NCBI RefSeq assembly: GCF_000808015.1
Contig: NZ_JWHR01000093.1
Coordinates: forward strand, 1 to 55,536
Length of the DNA: 55,536 bases
Direction of reading: 5' to 3'
Source of the DNA: Terrisporobacter othiniensis
Lineage (GTDB): Bacteria > Bacillota > Clostridia > Peptostreptococcales > Peptostreptococcaceae
Shown: positions 9,262 through 17,578 of the stretch, piece after piece
How positions within the stretch are numbered: the stretch's first letter is position 1
Layout of the letters: each line of letters opens with the position of its first letter
Position numbers and translations under genes: made by a program
The notes under the pieces: model-generated
What the model was told of the DNA's origin: nothing
Seen by the model: only the letters and a program-made list of their open reading frames with translations
Database searches by the model: none

Positions 9262-9327
9262 AAGCAACGGACTTGCATGAAGCTGAGCAAAAGCATGTCG
9301 TTGACGATACGAGCGTAGTGAGTTTTA
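9262..9327 (+). repeat. Variable-stem intergenic repeat, copy A
   Basis: Runs from AAGCAACGG to GAGCGTAGTGAGTTTTA. CAACG near the left end pairs with CGTTG at 9299-9303. The same outer sequences with a different hairpin sequence occur at 28144-28255 on the minus strand, and the terminal GCGWAGYGARTTTT motif recurs at 24961-24977 and 50571-50588. No coding potential. Confidence 0.6.
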
Positions 9328-9343
9328 GCTTAGGCTAACATTC
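9325..9343. promoter_or_regulatory. Candidate iron box (DtxR/IdeR type)
   Basis: TTAGCTTAGGCTAACATTC matches 15 of 19 positions of the classical DtxR/IdeR consensus TTAGGTTAGGCTAACCTAA, including the core TTAGGCTAA. It lies in the 286-bp gap between divergent feoA and the DtxR-type gene, so it could serve autoregulation and feoAB repression. It is closer to the regulator gene, and it overlaps the end of repeat copy A by three bases. Confidence 0.5.
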
Positions 9344-9437
9344 TTAATTTAGATTATGCACATATGACTAAAAGTGTTCGAAAAAGGTAGTAATATTTAA
9401 AACTTATTAAAAATATAAAATTATAGGAGGGGGTTTT

Positions 9438-9905
9438 GTGAGTAAAAGAGAAGATTACTACACTTTTAATGAGTATATGAAAAATAATAAATTAACACCT
9501 AGCGAAGAGGATTATATTGAGATGATTTACAGATTAAATCTTGAAAATGATAAAGTACAAGTTAAGGATATCTCTAAAAAACTCAATATTAAACCACCCT
9601 CAGTAACAAAAATGATAAAAAAACTAAATGATAAAAATATGTTAATTTATAAAAAATACGATAACATTGAATTAACATCTTTGGGAGAAAGTGTTGGAGA
9701 AAGACTTTTAAATAGACATAATACCATAAAAAAATTTTTAACTATTATTGGAATAAAAGAGTCTATTCATGAGGAAACAGAGACTATAGAACACACAATA
9801 AATGTTGAAACGTTGATAAAAATTGAGGAGCTAATTAATTTTTTTAGGGAGAATGAAGATGTTTTAAAAAGGCTTAAATCCTATCAAGAGGAAAATAAAG
9901 ATTGA
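9438..9905 (+). CDS. DtxR/MntR-family metal-dependent transcriptional regulator
   Basis: 155 residues. The N-terminal winged helix (about 18-80) has the DtxR-family pattern EEDYIEMIYRL, then VKDISKKLNIKPPSVTKMIKKL as the helix-turn-helix. The metal-binding and dimerisation region (about 80-150) contains RHNTIKKFLTIIG, a His-rich stretch with SIHEETETIEH, and no C-terminal SH3 domain, so it is MntR-sized. The start is GTG at 9438 with AGGAGGGGG just upstream. Divergence from feoAB makes Fe2+ the likely co-repressor, although MntR-like members bind Mn2+. Confidence 0.85.
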   Translation: MSKREDYYTFNEYMKNNKLTPSEEDYIEMIYRLNLENDKVQVKDISKKLNIKPPSVTKMIKKLNDKNMLIYKKYDNIELTSLGESVGERLLNRHNTIKKFLTIIGIKESIHEETETIEHTINVETLIKIEELINFFRENEDVLKRLKSYQEENKD

Positions 9906-9916
9906 AGGGTGATTTC

Positions 9917-11377
9917 ATGAAATTAGAACATATTTTAAAAGATATAGAAAAAATTTTATTATTAGGTCCTAAGGATGTAGAAATAAAAGGGTTAGAATAC
10001 GATTCAAGAAATGTAAAAGAAGGGGATTTATTAATTTGTATTAATGGTGCTAATGTTAATGGACATAAATTTATTGAAAGTGCAAAGGCTAAAGGTGCAG
10101 TTGCATTTATAATTGAAGAAGATGTCCAAAAAGACGATGGATTTACTTATATAAAAGTAAAAAGCACAAATGAAGTTATGACTATTCTAGGAAGAAATTT
10201 TTATGAAGACCCAAGTGAAAAAATAGAATTAATAGGAGTAACGGGTACCAATGGAAAGACTAGTGTGGCGACTTTTTTAAAAGATATACTTAGCCAAGAT
10301 GATAAATGTGGTTTTATTGGAACTACAGGTATATTTGATGGGAGAGATAATTATTTAAATAAAAATACAACTCCCAATAATATTGAAATTCAAAAAAGTC
10401 TAAATAATATGGTTAAAAATAATTGTAAATATTGTACTATGGAAGTTTCATCACATGCTTTAGCTTTAAAAAGAGTGGAAAATTTAAAATATAAAATAGG
10501 TATATTTACAAACTTAACAGAAGATCATTTAGACTTTCATAAAACCTTTGAAAATTATAGAAAAGCAAAAGAATCTTTATTTCACATGACCACAAGTGCA
10601 AATATTATTAATATAGATGATGTGAATGGAAGAATAATATTAGACAGTATTAAAGAATTAGAAGTGCCATATTACACCTATGGAATAAATTATGAATCTA
10701 CATTTACGGCTAAGAATGTAAAGCTTTATGAAGACAAAACAGTATTTACATTACTTGGACCAAATAATTTTGAAACTAAAGTAACTTTAAATATGGTGGG
10801 ACAGTTTACAGTTTATAATTGTTTAGCAGTTATTTGCGCTTGTTATGTATTAGGTATGGATATAAATGAAATTGTGAATCGAATAAGTAAATTAAAAGGT
10901 GTAAATGGTAGGTTTGAAAGGGTGGATAATAATAAAAATATTCATGTATTTGTGGATTATGCTCATACGCCTGATGCCCTGGACAATGTTTTAAAAAGTA
11001 TAAAAGCATTTGCAAGAGGCAGAATAATTACAGTTTTTGGATGTGGTGGAAATAGAGAAAAAGAAAAAAGACCTCTTATGGGAAGAATAGCTCAAAAATA
11101 TTCAGATTTAGCTATAATAACCTCAGACAATCCAAGGTATGAGGACCCAAGTGAAATAATAAAAGATATATTAATAGGGATAGATAAAAATAAAGAAAAC
11201 TACATTGTTACAGTAGATAGAAAAGATGCTATTAAAGAGGCAATTCAAAGAGCAAAAGAAGGAGATATAGTACTTATAGCAGGTAAAGGTCATGAAAATT
11301 ATCAAATAATTAAAGACGAAATAGTTGAATTTGATGATAAACTTGTTGCAAAAGAGATTTTGAATAATATGGATTAA
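9917..11377 (+). CDS. murE: UDP-N-acetylmuramoyl-tripeptide synthetase MurE, meso-DAP type
   Basis: 486 residues with the three Mur-ligase domains: an N-terminal UDP-binding domain, the central ATPase with P-loop GVTGTNGKTS at 107-116 and the TTPN loop, and the C-terminal domain with DNPRYEDP at 404-411. DNPR is the motif associated with MurE enzymes that add meso-diaminopimelate; lysine-adding enzymes differ here. It acts in the cytosol in peptidoglycan stem-peptide synthesis. The ATG at 9917 lies eight bases after GAAGGG. It is not in the usual mur/fts cluster here but stands behind a metal-responsive regulator. Confidence 0.92.
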   Translation: MKLEHILKDIEKILLLGPKDVEIKGLEYDSRNVKEGDLLICINGANVNGHKFIESAKAKGAVAFIIEEDVQKDDGFTYIKVKSTNEVMTILGRNFYEDPSEKIELIGVTGTNGKTSVATFLKDILSQDDKCGFIGTTGIFDGRDNYLNKNTTPNNIEIQKSLNNMVKNNCKYCTMEVSSHALALKRVENLKYKIGIFTNLTEDHLDFHKTFENYRKAKESLFHMTTSANIINIDDVNGRIILDSIKELEVPYYTYGINYESTFTAKNVKLYEDKTVFTLLGPNNFETKVTLNMVGQFTVYNCLAVICACYVLGMDINEIVNRISKLKGVNGRFERVDNNKNIHVFVDYAHTPDALDNVLKSIKAFARGRIITVFGCGGNREKEKRPLMGRIAQKYSDLAIITSDNPRYEDPSEIIKDILIGIDKNKENYIVTVDRKDAIKEAIQRAKEGDIVLIAGKGHENYQIIKDEIVEFDDKLVAKEILNNMD

Positions 11378-11481
11378 AAGAGTTTAGGTATAAAATAAAA
11401 GTATGAAAAATTAAATGTAAATATTGAAATGGATAGTAAGTAGATTATTAAAAGAATTAAATTTGAATATATAATTAAAGT

Positions 11482-11521
11482 AAAAAAACAAGAAGAATGA
11501 TAAGTTCTACTTGTTTTTTTT
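11482..11521. terminator. Bidirectional terminator between murE and a LysR gene
   Basis: AAAAAAACAAGAAGAA (11482-11497) pairs, with one mismatch, with TTCTACTTGTTTTTTT (ending about 11520). The A and T runs on the two sides suit both convergent genes. The 100 bases between murE and this hairpin hold nothing recognisable. Confidence 0.75.
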
Positions 11522-11528
11522 TGAAAGG

Positions 11529-12455
11529 TTATTTATTTTCTAATAATTTATGTGATATCTTATTTTTTTCAAACCATCTAATAGCAAAATCTTTAAAAAG
11601 AGTTTCATTTTTACTAAGTCGTCTATTTTTTAATTGTGATAAGAAAATATTTGCTGAGAAAGAGTTTTGCAAATGGCAAATATGTATGCTATTATCAATA
11701 TTTTTTTTGTAAGATAAAGCTACATTATAAGGAAGTAGTGTTATACCTATATTTTCACAAACTAAAGCTAAAAGTGTTTTCGTTTGAGAGTCTATATACA
11801 AAGTGTTTGGAAAATAATTAAGATTGCCCCAAGTATTTAAAAATACATTATGTAAATAATAATCTCCATTGACGCAAATATATTTTTCCTTAGCTGTATC
11901 GAAAATATCTACAGAAGATCTTCCAGCCAAAGGGTGCTTTTTAGATGTTACAAGGACCAATTCATCATCAATTATTTTGTGAAGACTTAAAATATTTTTA
12001 TGCTCATAATGGGAATTAATAAATCCTAGATTTAACATGGATTCATTAATGTATTCAATAATTTTACTATTAGACCTTTCGATTAAATCTACTTGAATAT
12101 TAGGATATTCCATTTGAAAGTCTCCAATAAGAGATGCCACACCATATTCCACCATGGTATCTATTACTCCAATGGAGATAGAACTGCTTTCTTCACAAGA
12201 ATATTTTTTCATATCTAATAAAATATTTTTATAATCTGCCATAGATTTGTGTGCGAACTTATAGAACTCTTCTCCTGCATCAGTGAGTTTTATACTTCTA
12301 TGCTGTCTATTAAATAGCTCAACTCCAAGTTCTTTTTCCAATGATTTTATATGTTTTGATATTGAGGATTGAGATATATATAATTCTTGTGATGCTAGGG
12401 TAAAATGATTATACTTTACTATGGCTAAAAAAGACTTTAATTGTTCAAAAGTCAT
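11529..12455 (-). CDS. LysR-family transcriptional regulator
   Basis: 308 residues from the ATG at 12455, which has an AGGGGGA site at 12468-12462; upstream in-frame ATGs lack one. The N-terminal winged helix-turn-helix is clear (MTFEQLKSFLAIVKYNHFTL, then SQSSISKHIKSLEKELGVELFNR), and the remainder is a LysR substrate-binding domain (about 90-295). It is divergent from a DUF2232 membrane protein gene at 12638, its most plausible target. The effector cannot be read from the sequence. Confidence 0.9.
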   Translation of the reverse strand: MTFEQLKSFLAIVKYNHFTLASQELYISQSSISKHIKSLEKELGVELFNRQHRSIKLTDAGEEFYKFAHKSMADYKNILLDMKKYSCEESSSISIGVIDTMVEYGVASLIGDFQMEYPNIQVDLIERSNSKIIEYINESMLNLGFINSHYEHKNILSLHKIIDDELVLVTSKKHPLAGRSSVDIFDTAKEKYICVNGDYYLHNVFLNTWGNLNYFPNTLYIDSQTKTLLALVCENIGITLLPYNVALSYKKNIDNSIHICHLQNSFSANIFLSQLKNRRLSKNETLFKDFAIRWFEKNKISHKLLENK

Positions 12456-12637
12456 AAAAAATCCCCCTAACCTAAACCTATATCTTCTATTATAACAGAT
12501 AACATGAGTTCTAGGGTGCACAATATATTATAATAAATTGAAGTTGAGGTAATTTAAATGACCTTCTCTTATTAAGAGATAAATTTGACAAAAAGTGATA
12601 TACTAGATTTAATTTAAAAGTTTTTGGAGGCATAAAA

Positions 12638-13663
12638 TTGAATAGTTCAGTGAAAAAATTAACAGAAGCTGCTATATTATCATCGGCTTTTATTATTATT
12701 ACAATGATAGCTTTATCTACAGGATTAGGGTATGGCTTATATTTAGATTTTGGGGTACCAATAATATTTGCATTAATTTATTTTAGGTGTGAATTCAAAT
12801 ATACATTAATGTGTGGAATAAATAGCGTTGTTTTAATTTTATTTGTTCTTGGTAACTTTGCAGCGGCCATATTAGTTAGCCAAAGTTTTCTGTTAGGATT
12901 ATTATGTGGTTATTTAATATTAAAATCATCAGAGATTTTTGATGATTTGTATTTAGGGGCTATAATTGGCATTATATTTATGGTATTAGTAGATATTTAT
13001 GCTAAAAATATTATAGGATATAGCTTTATGCAAGAATTCCAAGGATACATAGATTATGTTAAAAATAATCCAGCAATACTAGATAGATTAGAAAATTTAT
13101 TGCCATTTATTAAGATTAATTTAGAGGTTATTTATTATTTACTTATAGCCATATTCCCATTTGGAATGGTATCTTGTATATATTTCCTATCTATAATGTG
13201 TGGAAAAAGACTTAGAATTTTAAATGAAAATGCAAAGAGAAAATACTTTATGATGAGATCCATAAGAAGCTATGGAAACTTTATGTGTATAAAAAAAGAG
13301 TATTTTTATTATGGATTGGGATATATTATTTTAGTTAACTTGTTAAGGATTAGTAATGTGAATATGACCAATGTTTATTTAAAAACAATACTTACTTGTT
13401 TGGAATATTTATCATACTATTTTATTTTCAGGGACACGCATATATTAATAGGAAATTATATAAATATTAAATATAAAAAGAGAAGCTTAAATTTATTATA
13501 CTTTGGTGTTACAATAGTTTCTTTGTTTAGTATTTTTAGAATTACATTTTTAGTTTATGTGATAGTAGCAGTATTTATGGATAAAAAATTTGACTTAAGA
13601 AAAAAGCAAAAGTATATTGTGGATATTCATACAGAGAAATTAATAAGTACATATAAGATATAA
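12638..13663 (+). CDS. DUF2232 (YybS-like) integral membrane protein
   Basis: 341 residues with roughly eight hydrophobic segments and a basic C-terminus. The start is TTG at 12638 with TTTGGAGG upstream. The N-terminal pattern (short basic head, TEAAILSSAFIIITMIAL, then a GLYLDFGVPI loop) resembles DUF2232/YybS proteins, which look like substrate-binding S-components of vitamin transporters and in many Firmicutes lie next to rplI-dnaB; that context is absent here. Function unknown. It is divergent from a LysR regulator and followed by a terminator at 13802. Confidence 0.65.
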   Translation: MNSSVKKLTEAAILSSAFIIITMIALSTGLGYGLYLDFGVPIIFALIYFRCEFKYTLMCGINSVVLILFVLGNFAAAILVSQSFLLGLLCGYLILKSSEIFDDLYLGAIIGIIFMVLVDIYAKNIIGYSFMQEFQGYIDYVKNNPAILDRLENLLPFIKINLEVIYYLLIAIFPFGMVSCIYFLSIMCGKRLRILNENAKRKYFMMRSIRSYGNFMCIKKEYFYYGLGYIILVNLLRISNVNMTNVYLKTILTCLEYLSYYFIFRDTHILIGNYINIKYKKRSLNLLYFGVTIVSLFSIFRITFLVYVIVAVFMDKKFDLRKKQKYIVDIHTEKLISTYKI

Positions 13664-13801
13664 AATTTCGCTAAAGTTGTTACTTAGAATTTAATTTTTA
13701 AAAAAATAATATGGAAAAATTTAAAAATATATTGCTAATGAATAAAAGTAATGTTACAATTTTATCATAATTTGAATATGAAATGGATCTATGAAGATCA
13801 C

Positions 13802-13842
13802 AAAAAAGCCATGAAGGTGAATATACTTTCGTGGCTTTTTTT
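13802..13842 (+). terminator. Rho-independent terminator downstream of the DUF2232 gene
   Basis: AAGCCATGAAGG at 13806-13817 pairs, with G-U pairs, with CTTTCGTGGCTT at 13826-13837, followed by a T run. It isolates the ABC importer operon from upstream transcription. Confidence 0.8.
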
Positions 13843-13854
13843 GTTAAAAATTAA

Positions 13855-13894
13855 AAATTATAGGGAAACATGACAAATTATAGGGAAATATAAT
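13855..13894 (+). promoter_or_regulatory. Importer-operon promoter with 20-bp-spaced direct repeats
   Basis: AAATTATAGGGAAA occurs at 13855-13868 and 13875-13888, exactly 20 bp apart, and the second copy runs into a TATAAT -10 at 13889-13894. No convincing -35 is present. A tandem operator overlapping the promoter is the simplest reading; the protein that binds it is unknown. Confidence 0.5.
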
Positions 13895-13913
13895 ATGAGG
13901 GGGCTAAAGAAAA

Positions 13914-15548
13914 ATGAAATTAAAGAAAAATATTGCTAAGCTATTATCAATGGTATTATTAGTAGGAACTCTAGCAGGATGTTCTAATACTTCAAATGAG
14001 GGCTCTGATTCTTCAAAAAAATCTGGAGTTGAACAAAGAAAAGAAAATAATGAGTTAGTAGTTGCTGTTGGAGCAGAACCTGAAGCTGGGTTTGATGCAA
14101 TAACTGGCGGACATGGATCTATAACTAAGCTGTTTTTCTCAACATTAATGAAAAGAGATAAAGAACTTGGATGGGAAAATGATTTAGCAAAGGATTATAA
14201 AATATCTGATGATAAATTAACTTGGACAGTTACAATAAGAGATGATGCTAAGTTTACTGACGGAAAAACTTTAACTGCAGAGGATGTTGCATTTACATAT
14301 CAAACAACTAAAGACAGTTCAACAGAAGTTGACTTAACAATGATTGACAAAATAGAAGCTAAAGATGATACTACAGTAGAATTTAAACTTAAAAGACCAA
14401 TGTCTACATTTATAGAAAAATTAGGTGCTTGTGGTATAGTTCCTAAACATGCTTATGATGATGCATTCAAAGATAACCCAATAGGATCTGGACCATACAA
14501 ATTTGTAGACTGGGCAAAAGGACAACAAGTTATAGCAGAAGCTAATGAAGATTACTATGGAGATAAACCAAGTATAAAAAAATTAACTATGGTATTTTTA
14601 GAAACTGATGCAGCATATGCTGCTGTAAAATCAGGTGATGTTGATATGGCAACTATAAATGGAGACCTTGCTAAAGAAAAAGTTGAGGGAACTGAAATTT
14701 TAGACATACCAAGTATAGAAACTTATGGTGTGGAATTCCCAATGGTTGCAAATACTGGCAAAAAAACTGAAAGTGGAAATGAAATAGGAAATAATGTTAC
14801 AAGCGATGAAGCAATAAGAAAAGCATTAAATACTGCTGTTGATAGACAAGGAATGGTTGATGGAGTTCTTAATGGATATGGAACAGTATCTACAACTGGA
14901 CTTGAAAAAATGCCTTGGTTAAATGAAGAAACAGTACTTGATGAGTCAAAATACAATGATGTTGATGCTGCTAAGAAAATATTAGAAGATGGTGGATGGA
15001 AAGATAGTGATAATGATGGAATATTAGAAAAAGATGGAACTAAAGCATCTTTCAAATTATTATATACTGCTGGAAACTATAGACAAGCAATGGGATTGGA
15101 ATTCCAAAAAGTAGCTAAAGAATTAGGAATAGAAGTAACTTTAGAAGAAAGAACTTGGGATACAATAGTGGAAGATATACACAAAGAAGCTGTATTATTT
15201 GGATTTGGGTCAGGAGATCCATCAGAACTTTATAACTTATACTATGGTGGAGCTGCAAATACACCAGTTGAGTGGGATAATGCAGGATTCTATGATAATA
15301 AAACTGTAAATAAATACATAGACAAAGCTTTAGAGAGTGAAAATGAAGAAGAAGCTCTACCATACTGGCAAAAAGCTCAATGGGATGGAAAAACTGGTGC
15401 TTCAGCTATAGGTGATGCTCCATACTGTTGGTTAGTAAATGCAAATCATGTTTATATAGTAAGTGAAGGATTTGATATAGGAAATCCAGTTGTTCAACCT
15501 CATGGTGGAAGAATTTTTGATAATGTTACAGAATGGTCGTGGAAATAA
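13914..15548 (+). CDS. ABC importer substrate-binding lipoprotein (peptide/nickel class, SBP_bac_5)
   Basis: 544 residues. A lipoprotein signal ends in LAGC with Cys 23 as the lipidation site, followed by a Ser-rich linker and a family-5 substrate-binding fold (about 45-540) with typical segments such as LTWTVTIRDDAKFTDGKTLT and NPIGSGPYKFVDW. Family 5 binds peptides, nickel chelates or metallophores; the ligand cannot be decided. It heads a five-gene importer operon. The gap to the first permease holds two strong hairpins, which fits the higher level of binding protein usually needed over membrane components. ATG 13914 follows ATGAGGGGGC. Confidence 0.88.
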   Translation: MKLKKNIAKLLSMVLLVGTLAGCSNTSNEGSDSSKKSGVEQRKENNELVVAVGAEPEAGFDAITGGHGSITKLFFSTLMKRDKELGWENDLAKDYKISDDKLTWTVTIRDDAKFTDGKTLTAEDVAFTYQTTKDSSTEVDLTMIDKIEAKDDTTVEFKLKRPMSTFIEKLGACGIVPKHAYDDAFKDNPIGSGPYKFVDWAKGQQVIAEANEDYYGDKPSIKKLTMVFLETDAAYAAVKSGDVDMATINGDLAKEKVEGTEILDIPSIETYGVEFPMVANTGKKTESGNEIGNNVTSDEAIRKALNTAVDRQGMVDGVLNGYGTVSTTGLEKMPWLNEETVLDESKYNDVDAAKKILEDGGWKDSDNDGILEKDGTKASFKLLYTAGNYRQAMGLEFQKVAKELGIEVTLEERTWDTIVEDIHKEAVLFGFGSGDPSELYNLYYGGAANTPVEWDNAGFYDNKTVNKYIDKALESENEEEALPYWQKAQWDGKTGASAIGDAPYCWLVNANHVYIVSEGFDIGNPVVQPHGGRIFDNVTEWSWK

Positions 15549-15575
15549 GACAAAATAATCTATATAATGTAAGTA

Positions 15576-15600
15576 GAGGACATTCTTTTAGGATGTCCTC
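15576..15600 (+). other. Intercistronic hairpin 1 after the binding-protein gene
   Basis: GAGGACAT (15576-15583) pairs perfectly with ATGTCCTC (15593-15600). No T run follows, so it is more likely an mRNA 3'-end stabiliser or leaky terminator than a full terminator. Confidence 0.6.
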
Positions 15601-15618
15601 ACATTAGAATATATGTGA

Positions 15619-15678
15619 AAATTCCATTCTTTCCTTGAATAAATACATTGGTATTTGTTCAAGGAAAGAATGGAATTT
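15619..15678 (+). other. Intercistronic hairpin 2: 21-bp perfect stem
   Basis: The arms at 15619-15639 and 15658-15678 are exact reverse complements over 21 bp, and the loop contains a further AAATAC/GTATTT pairing (15641-15646 with 15651-15656). It lies 35 bases before the permease start and lacks a terminator T tract. Confidence 0.75.
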
Positions 15679-15713
15679 ATAAATGCGAAGATTGCAAAAG
15701 GGGAGTTTATTGG

Positions 15714-16706
15714 ATGAAAAATAGTAAAAATATAGGAGTTTTCCTATCAAAAAAAATTATAAGATTAATAACATTATTAGTGGCTCTCTGCATAGTTACT
15801 TTTGTGTTGATGGAGCTATCTCCAATAGACCCAGTAACAGCTTATGTGGGGGCTAGTACAAAAGTAAGTGCAGCACAAAGAGAATTAATTGCAGAACATT
15901 GGGGATTAAACCAACCACCAGTGGAAAGATTTATGTGTTGGTTCAAATCAATTATTCAAGGAGACTGGGGAACTTCATTAATTTATAGAAGACCAGTTCT
16001 AGAAGTTATAGGTCAAAAGTTTAAAGCATCTCTATATTTAATGATGATAGCCTGGGTTATTTCCGGCTTATTAGGTTTTGTAATGGGAATAATCAGTGGT
16101 ACTAATGAAAATAAAGTAATAGATAAAATAATACGTGGATACTGCTATATAGTTATATCAACACCAACATTTTGGCTAGGTATTTTATTTATTATGGTAT
16201 TTTCTGTTTCTCTTGGATGGTTCCCAGTAGCCCTGGGAGTACCAATAGGTGTAAGTTCAGCTGATGTGACCTTTACGGATTTAGTCAGCCATATAATTCT
16301 TCCTGCATTCACTTTAAGCCTTATAGGTGTTTCTAATATTTGCTTACATACTAGAGAAAAAGTTATAGAAGTTATGAATAGCGACTATGTTTTATTTGCA
16401 AAAGCGCGTGGAGAAAGCAAAAGAAGTATAATTTTTAACCATGTAATAAAAAATGTTTCACTTCCTGCCATAACACTACAGTTTTTATCATTTAGTGAAT
16501 TGTTTGCAGGAACAATATTTGCAGAGCAGGTATTTTCTTATCCAGGATTAGGTCAAGCAACAGTATCAGCAGGACTTAAGGGAGACTTACCTTTACTTAT
16601 GGGAATAGTAATAATCAGTTGTATATTTGTTTATAGTGGAAATGTGATTGCGGATTTACTATATAGAATAATAGATCCAAGGATTAAAGGAGGGGAAGCG
16701 GCATAA
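15714..16706 (+). CDS. ABC importer permease, DppB/NikB-like
   Basis: 330 residues from the ATG at 15714, which follows AGGGGAG; an in-frame upstream GTG has no ribosome-binding site. Six hydrophobic segments are seen. The binding-protein-dependent permease domain (about 80-325) ends with the EAA-type loop near DYVLFAKARGESKRSIIFNHVIKN, the contact with the ATPase. The N-terminal helix plus SPIDPVTAYVG is typical of the first permease of dipeptide/nickel systems. It overlaps the second permease by one base. Confidence 0.88.
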   Translation: MKNSKNIGVFLSKKIIRLITLLVALCIVTFVLMELSPIDPVTAYVGASTKVSAAQRELIAEHWGLNQPPVERFMCWFKSIIQGDWGTSLIYRRPVLEVIGQKFKASLYLMMIAWVISGLLGFVMGIISGTNENKVIDKIIRGYCYIVISTPTFWLGILFIMVFSVSLGWFPVALGVPIGVSSADVTFTDLVSHIILPAFTLSLIGVSNICLHTREKVIEVMNSDYVLFAKARGESKRSIIFNHVIKNVSLPAITLQFLSFSELFAGTIFAEQVFSYPGLGQATVSAGLKGDLPLLMGIVIISCIFVYSGNVIADLLYRIIDPRIKGGEAA

Positions 16707-17569
16707 TGAGTGAATTAAATAGCACTGTGAAAAGAAAATCTTCCCCATTTGAATTTGGAATTAGAGAGAAAACAATACTTTCCCTAGTAATATTTATAGT
16801 ATTTTTTATAGCAATACTTATTGCAGGGAGTGTTATTGATCCAGAAAAGTTTAGTATTGATTTAATTAATAAAAGTCAAGCACCTTCAATGACTCACATA
16901 TTTGGAACGGACTGGATAGGAAGGGATATGTTTTTTAGAACATTAAAAGGACTAAGCATAAGTATGAAAATAGGAGTTTTATCTTCTATTATAAGTGGAA
17001 TTATTGCTGTGATACTAGGTATCATAGGGCCTACTTGTGGAAAAAAAGTAGATTCAGTTATAACTTGGTTTATAGATTTAGTCTTATCAGTACCTCACAC
17101 TTTAATAATAATATTAATTTCCATGGCAGCGGGTGGAGGACTAAAGGGAATAGTTCTTGGGGTATCATTAACTCACTGGACGTCACTTACTAGAATAATT
17201 AGAGCAGAAGTTATGCAAGTAAAAGAATCTGATTATACAAAAATAGCAAGAAACTTTGGAAAATCAAATTTATATATAGCTAAAAATCATATTTTACCTC
17301 ATGTAATACCACAGCTTTTAGTTGGAATAGTATTAATTTTCCCTCATGCTATCTTACATGAAGCCTCAGTAACTTTCTTAGGATTTGGTCTACAATCTCA
17401 TGAACCAGCTATAGGAATTATTTTATCAGAAGCTATGAAATATTTGACTAGTGGAAAATGGTGGTTAGCATTTTTCCCAGGTATATCTTTAGTTTTAGTT
17501 TCTATGATGGTAGATAATATGGGTAAAAAAATAGGAAAATTAATTGATTCTAAAACAGCGTATAACTAG
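16706..17569 (+). CDS. ABC importer permease, DppC/NikC-like
   Basis: 287 residues, with the features of second permeases of this class: one N-terminal helix, the HIFGTDWIGRDMFFRTL motif near residues 69-85, and five further helices with the EAA loop ESDYTKIARNFGKSNLYIAKNHILPH. The start ATG 16706 overlaps the TAA of the preceding gene. It forms the heterodimeric membrane channel with the upstream permease. Confidence 0.88.
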   Translation: MSELNSTVKRKSSPFEFGIREKTILSLVIFIVFFIAILIAGSVIDPEKFSIDLINKSQAPSMTHIFGTDWIGRDMFFRTLKGLSISMKIGVLSSIISGIIAVILGIIGPTCGKKVDSVITWFIDLVLSVPHTLIIILISMAAGGGLKGIVLGVSLTHWTSLTRIIRAEVMQVKESDYTKIARNFGKSNLYIAKNHILPHVIPQLLVGIVLIFPHAILHEASVTFLGFGLQSHEPAIGIILSEAMKYLTSGKWWLAFFPGISLVLVSMMVDNMGKKIGKLIDSKTAYN

Positions 17570-17578
17570 GAGGTAGTC

